64,000 nt of DNA. Source: Mesodorylaimus sp. YZB2_4 (lineage: Eukaryota > Nematoda > Enoplea > Dorylaimida > Dorylaimidae). A program made the position numbers and the translations under genes. The notes beneath the pieces were generated by a model, which was not told the DNA's origin, made no database searches, and saw only the letters and a list, made by a program, of their open reading frames with translations. Shown in pieces: positions 60,434 to 64,000 of the stretch (position 1 is the first letter of the stretch; each line of letters starts with the position of its first letter). Where the stretch lies: contig JASANH010001405.1 in assembly GCA_030248295.1 (NCBI GenBank), positions 62,001-126,000 on the forward strand, in the 5' to 3' direction.

Positions 60434-62006
60434 TTGGTTTCGTCGACTTGCCCCAGACTGTCATACGAAAGTGATACTCCTGGAAGCTTACTGATGCAGA
60501 ACCGTGAATTTCCAATCGATGAAATCCAGGATGAACCTGATCTTGATCAAATTGGCGATGAAGTCATTGAGGATTGGCCTGAGCCTGGTGAATCGCCCGT
60601 GCACGTAAAAGAGAACTTGCCACTCTCCGGCGTATGTACTGCAACCGATGAAGACGATAATTCGATCAGCTGCGATAATATTCAGTGGCCTCTTTGGGTG
60701 GCCTCTTTCGGGGTAGCCATATCTGTGTGAATTCCCGGCCGCCGTTTTCCGGCATTTGCAACCCTGCTTCGCATCATGTGCTTGATCCAATGCACATGCT
60801 TTATCTTGGGAATGCAAAAGCTTCGTTCATCAGGCTGTTTATTGGTAAGAATTTATTTGTCCACTAGTTGATCTGCTTGTAATTTTCTGTTTTCGTAGGA
60901 AAGCCCAGCGAGCCCTCAGCTTTCTCGAAATCGACCTTGACAGACTTCGATCGCATTATCGATTTAAGTCGTTTTCCGCATCACGTCAGCCGATTTATTC
61001 CTTCTCTGAGCAATATTTTGACATTCAAAGTAAGATTTTTTTAAGGGCTTTTCGAGTCATTTTGAGCCTTACTTTTCAGGCAAGCGAACTAAAAAATTTA
61101 TTAGTTTACGCGTTAGTTCCAGCGACAGCTGAGCTGATTTCTTCAATCGACATCGATCTGTGGCACCGGATCGCAGTTTTTGTTGAAGCAGTACGAGCTC
61201 TCAATCAAGCATCGTGTTCAAAGGAGGAGATTGATCGCGCCCGAAAGCTGTTGGATGCCTGGCAAATTCTGCTTTTGGGGGGATTCGAGTCAGACCTACA
61301 ATGCCCATATCGTAGAGCATCTTCCAGAACAAGTGCGAAGATTCGGATGTTTGTGGTCTGTGAGTGAGCTCCCGTTTGAGGGTTTCAATCGCATGTACAG
61401 TATACGCGCATGATAAGATCTGGGGAAGGGGTTGTGTTACAGCTCGCTCGTAGGGTTATCTTTTTACAAGCCGCTGGATCGTGGATCAGAGATCAGAAGT
61501 CTAATGATTCAAATCTTACATTGTTGCTCAGAAAATTATTCCCCCAGAAAATGGTTTCTTATTCGTCTGAGGAAACAGTTAAACTGTTGGACAAATCTTG
61601 TTCTCCTGATTCTGATGTTCAAGAACTCTTGAAATCTTATTTTGGTGTAAACTCATCGAATGTTGTTTTTGCTAAGAGGGCAAAAATCAATGGGACATTG
61701 TTTCACTCGAAAGAATACTATAAGCGACCACGGGCGCCAACTGCTAGCTGTTTGGCTGTTTTTCGAGACGAAGAATGCTCTTTACCAATATATGGGGAAA
61801 TCTTGTGATTTTTTGCTCATCAGGATCGTGTTCTGGTAGCTTATAGCAAGTATGAGTGCTGTGGGCCCATAATGAATTATAAGGCCCCGCCAGTCAATAA
61901 GAAACTACGTGTTTTGTACGACCACGGTTTGTATGGCAATTGTTTCCAGCGTGTGCGTTCCACAAGGGATTTTATTATTTGTGAGATCGAAGATGTTTTT
62001 TTATGA
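60434..62006 (+). pseudogene. CACTA/EnSpm-like transposase C-terminal relic
   Basis: Several frames in order match the TNP2-like transposases of CACTA elements. An acidic segment (60434-60700) is followed by a frame change into HVLDPMHMLYLGNAK, the family's metal-site region. GT-AG introns at 60845-60898 (54 bp) and 61030-61079 (50 bp) join FIG-KPSEPS and LTFK-ASELKN. The tail contains HLPEQVRRFGCLW, LPFEGFNRM, LFHSKEY and, after one more frame change, VLVAYSKYECCGPI up to a stop at 62006. At least two frameshifts and no clear terminal CACTA repeats. It is a decayed copy; the small introns are typical of genes in this genome. Confidence 0.7.
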
Positions 62007-62154
62007 TTTTGTTTTAGTGACTTGAATTCTTTGTATGCGACTAGCGTGCTACCGTTTGAGCATGACTGATTTGTAATTGGAATCAGACTACTGGGCTGTC
62101 CGCCGTGTGCTACTACAGTTGAGAACAGTTTGAAGAAAAAAACAGTAAATGTCG

Positions 62155-63230
62155 TGTAAAATATGTCCCTTCACCTTCCCCTTCGAAGGCTTTTGCCAAA
62201 TCGAAATAAACCGCAAGGACAAACTTAGAATTAGGACTATCCGACCGATCATAGATCTCTTGCGCAGTAGAAATGAGCGCAGTGTTGGTTCCTCGACGCT
62301 TCCAGAACCCATGCTGGTCAGGCAAGATCTGAATAAATTTGTGCAGCAATCTGTCCACATGTTTTTCTAATAATTTTGATGAAATCGACAGAAGCGATAT
62401 CGGCCTATAATTACCGATTAACGATTTGTCCCCTGGCTTTAATATTGGCACAACTGTCGCTGATTTCCGCATCGATGGAAAAATGCCCGATTTAATCGAT
62501 CTATTGAACAGAGCCGCGAGAGCAGGGCAATGTGATGTTGCGATGTTCTTCAAAATCGACACAGTGAGACCGTCTCCACCAGGTCCGCTACGTGACTTCA
62601 GTAGACGTATACAGTTCAAAAAGAATTTTCTAGACACTGAATAGTCGAATTCATCAATAGTGACCGACGGGAGTGGCTCAAATATACCATAGTCAGCAGA
62701 TTTAAAATTTCTCGCAAGCCGCTCATTGAATGCATTCGAAATAGCAAATGAACCAAAGATAAGGCAGTTCAATCATCCCGTAAAAACTGTATAAATCGAT
62801 TTATCATGTGTTGATAGTGTCCTGAAAGCGGCCAAAAAGTCGTTAGACGACTGATCATCAGTGAAAGTGTTGACAATGAAATCTCGCTTCGCTTCATAAA
62901 TTTTTTCTTACATTGGCGTTGCAAATTTTTGAATATGTACTCATCAGTAAGATTGTCATCTCGCTTCCAACGTTTATATACCGCATTTTTCTCTTGTATG
63001 AGGCGAAGCAGACAACTGTTCATCCAAGGACATCGCTTGACCATGCGAGCCAAACGTTTATCCACATGCTTGTCCAGAAATGAATTTGGGGAGCTAGCCA
63101 ATTGTTGGGAGGCATCATCGACTGTTGACGACGAGCTTACCAATTGCTCAAGGTCCAGGGTCGATATGTAATCATTAACTTTAGCCCAGTCCACTCGTTC
63201 GATCAGCCGAATGGTACGCCTGTCAGGCAT
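62155..63230 (-). pseudogene. LINE reverse transcriptase fragment (linker and RT motifs up to A)
   Basis: Two frames. The first (63230-62769) is the linker, with ERVDWAKVNDYI, KRCPWMNSCLLRLIQEKNA and YKRWKR. The second (62772-62155) is the RT fingers and early palm, with SRSGPGGDGLTVSILK, ILKPGDKSLIGNYRPISLL and motif A FDLAKAF. The sequence ends just after motif A, so the YxDD region is missing. A stop or frame change separates the frames near 62770. It belongs to a non-LTR element of the CR1/jockey/L2 type; I did not attempt finer assignment. Confidence 0.8.
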
Positions 63231-64000
63231 TTGTTTTTTTAAGCACCCGAGGCAAGAATCGATAATGTCGAGTGATCAAAAGTGGAAATGGAATCTCACC
63301 CGAAAAGGTCAGAGAAAAAGACTCAGAGAAAATCCTTGTTGGGTCAGGTTTGGGTTTTGGATTTTAGGTTTCGAGTCAGGTCGTGAATATTTTCCTTACC
63401 TGATCGGACCTAGAGGCTGAATTCACAAAAAAGTGGTGTAACTGAAAAGAATTGGGTGCAGTTCGATCGGGGGTGAAGGGTCACACATAATGGCCTGAAT
63501 TCGAACACGGTCGCCCATAACTAGGCGAGGTGGGGGCCTAACCCAATTTAGGCCACAGGCCAGGCTAGCTTGAACGCTGCTCGATGTTAATGGCCAGAAA
63601 ATTGCTACTGTAGTGTAAATCTAGCCATAATGGTGCAGGAGCGTGTTTTCTCGCTTTTTATAATTTCGCAACTTTGTCGCTTTTTAAGCGACTGCGATTA
63701 TAAGCGGACTCGGCCATATATGGCCGTAATTCTGTCACTTAAGCAGTCGATGCACAGATGCAAAATAGGTAGGACGGTTATCTGTATTTGCAGACAAGGT
63801 CACGTAATTAGTTACAGTATGGAACTGGATATTTTAGATGCACTGACTACAGGAAAAATACGCAATACGCAGACTTTCACGCATACTTTTTGGAGTATGC
63901 AATTCGTGTATGACGCAATACACATACGCATTCGAGAGACTTTGCGCATGCGCATTCAAATCAAGTAATTTTACTAATCGTAATGCAAAGTAACTTCGAT
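63231..64000. other. No gene seen
   Basis: No recognisable coding region; a 112-codon plus-strand frame (63630-63968) has no domain and overlaps other frames. Confidence 0.35.

Overview
The window is eukaryotic nuclear DNA, most likely from an invertebrate animal. It has spliceosomal introns (many of 50-60 bp), an animal-type serine palmitoyltransferase subunit 2, a stum/SPEC3 membrane protein, and a dense mixture of DNA transposons, LINEs and foldback repeats. I cannot name the species. There is no bacterial or organellar gene arrangement, no operon and no CRISPR array.

Layout. 1-2900: degenerate interspersed repeats. 2901-3435 (minus): stum-like protein, two exons. 4525-8901 (minus): SPTLC2, ten coding exons, with a roughly 1.1 kb foldback element in intron 8 and a 259-bp MITE just outside its 5' UTR exon. 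9200-22000: gene-poor and repeat-rich, including a complete non-autonomous hAT-like element (13592-15116) with an 8-bp target duplication, tRNA-like SINE pieces, and a broken Tc1 transposon inside a larger inverted repeat.

22137-57258 holds a cluster of related genes. They encode secreted M8 (leishmanolysin/invadolysin-type) zinc metalloproteases that carry a C-terminal kringle domain. Two copies look intact. Copy A (22137-27059, 724 codons) and copy E (49907-57258, 716 codons) each give an uninterrupted frame once the introns I placed are removed. Three copies are damaged: B (28326-29075, inverted, active-site His replaced by Tyr), C (31853-34516, one-base homopolymer frameshift, kringle exons missing) and D (39855-41157, scattered exon pieces). 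Among them lie a small secreted cysteine-rich protein (38759-39196), a MULE fragment, a virus-like/Polinton-type DNA polymerase B relic with introns, and a gag-protease relic whose gag begins with a mariner-type helix-turn-helix.

57260-64000: LINE endonuclease and reverse-transcriptase fragments, another foldback element, and a CACTA/EnSpm-like transposase relic.

SPTLC2 acts in sphingolipid synthesis in the ER and stum is a membrane protein; I see no functional link between them. The protease cluster is the most distinctive content. It shows duplication, inversion, decay, a probable gene-conversion tract and a copy-specific intron, as expected of a fast-evolving secreted protease family. All exon boundaries were read by eye from splice signals, reading frame and family alignment; no transcript data were available.
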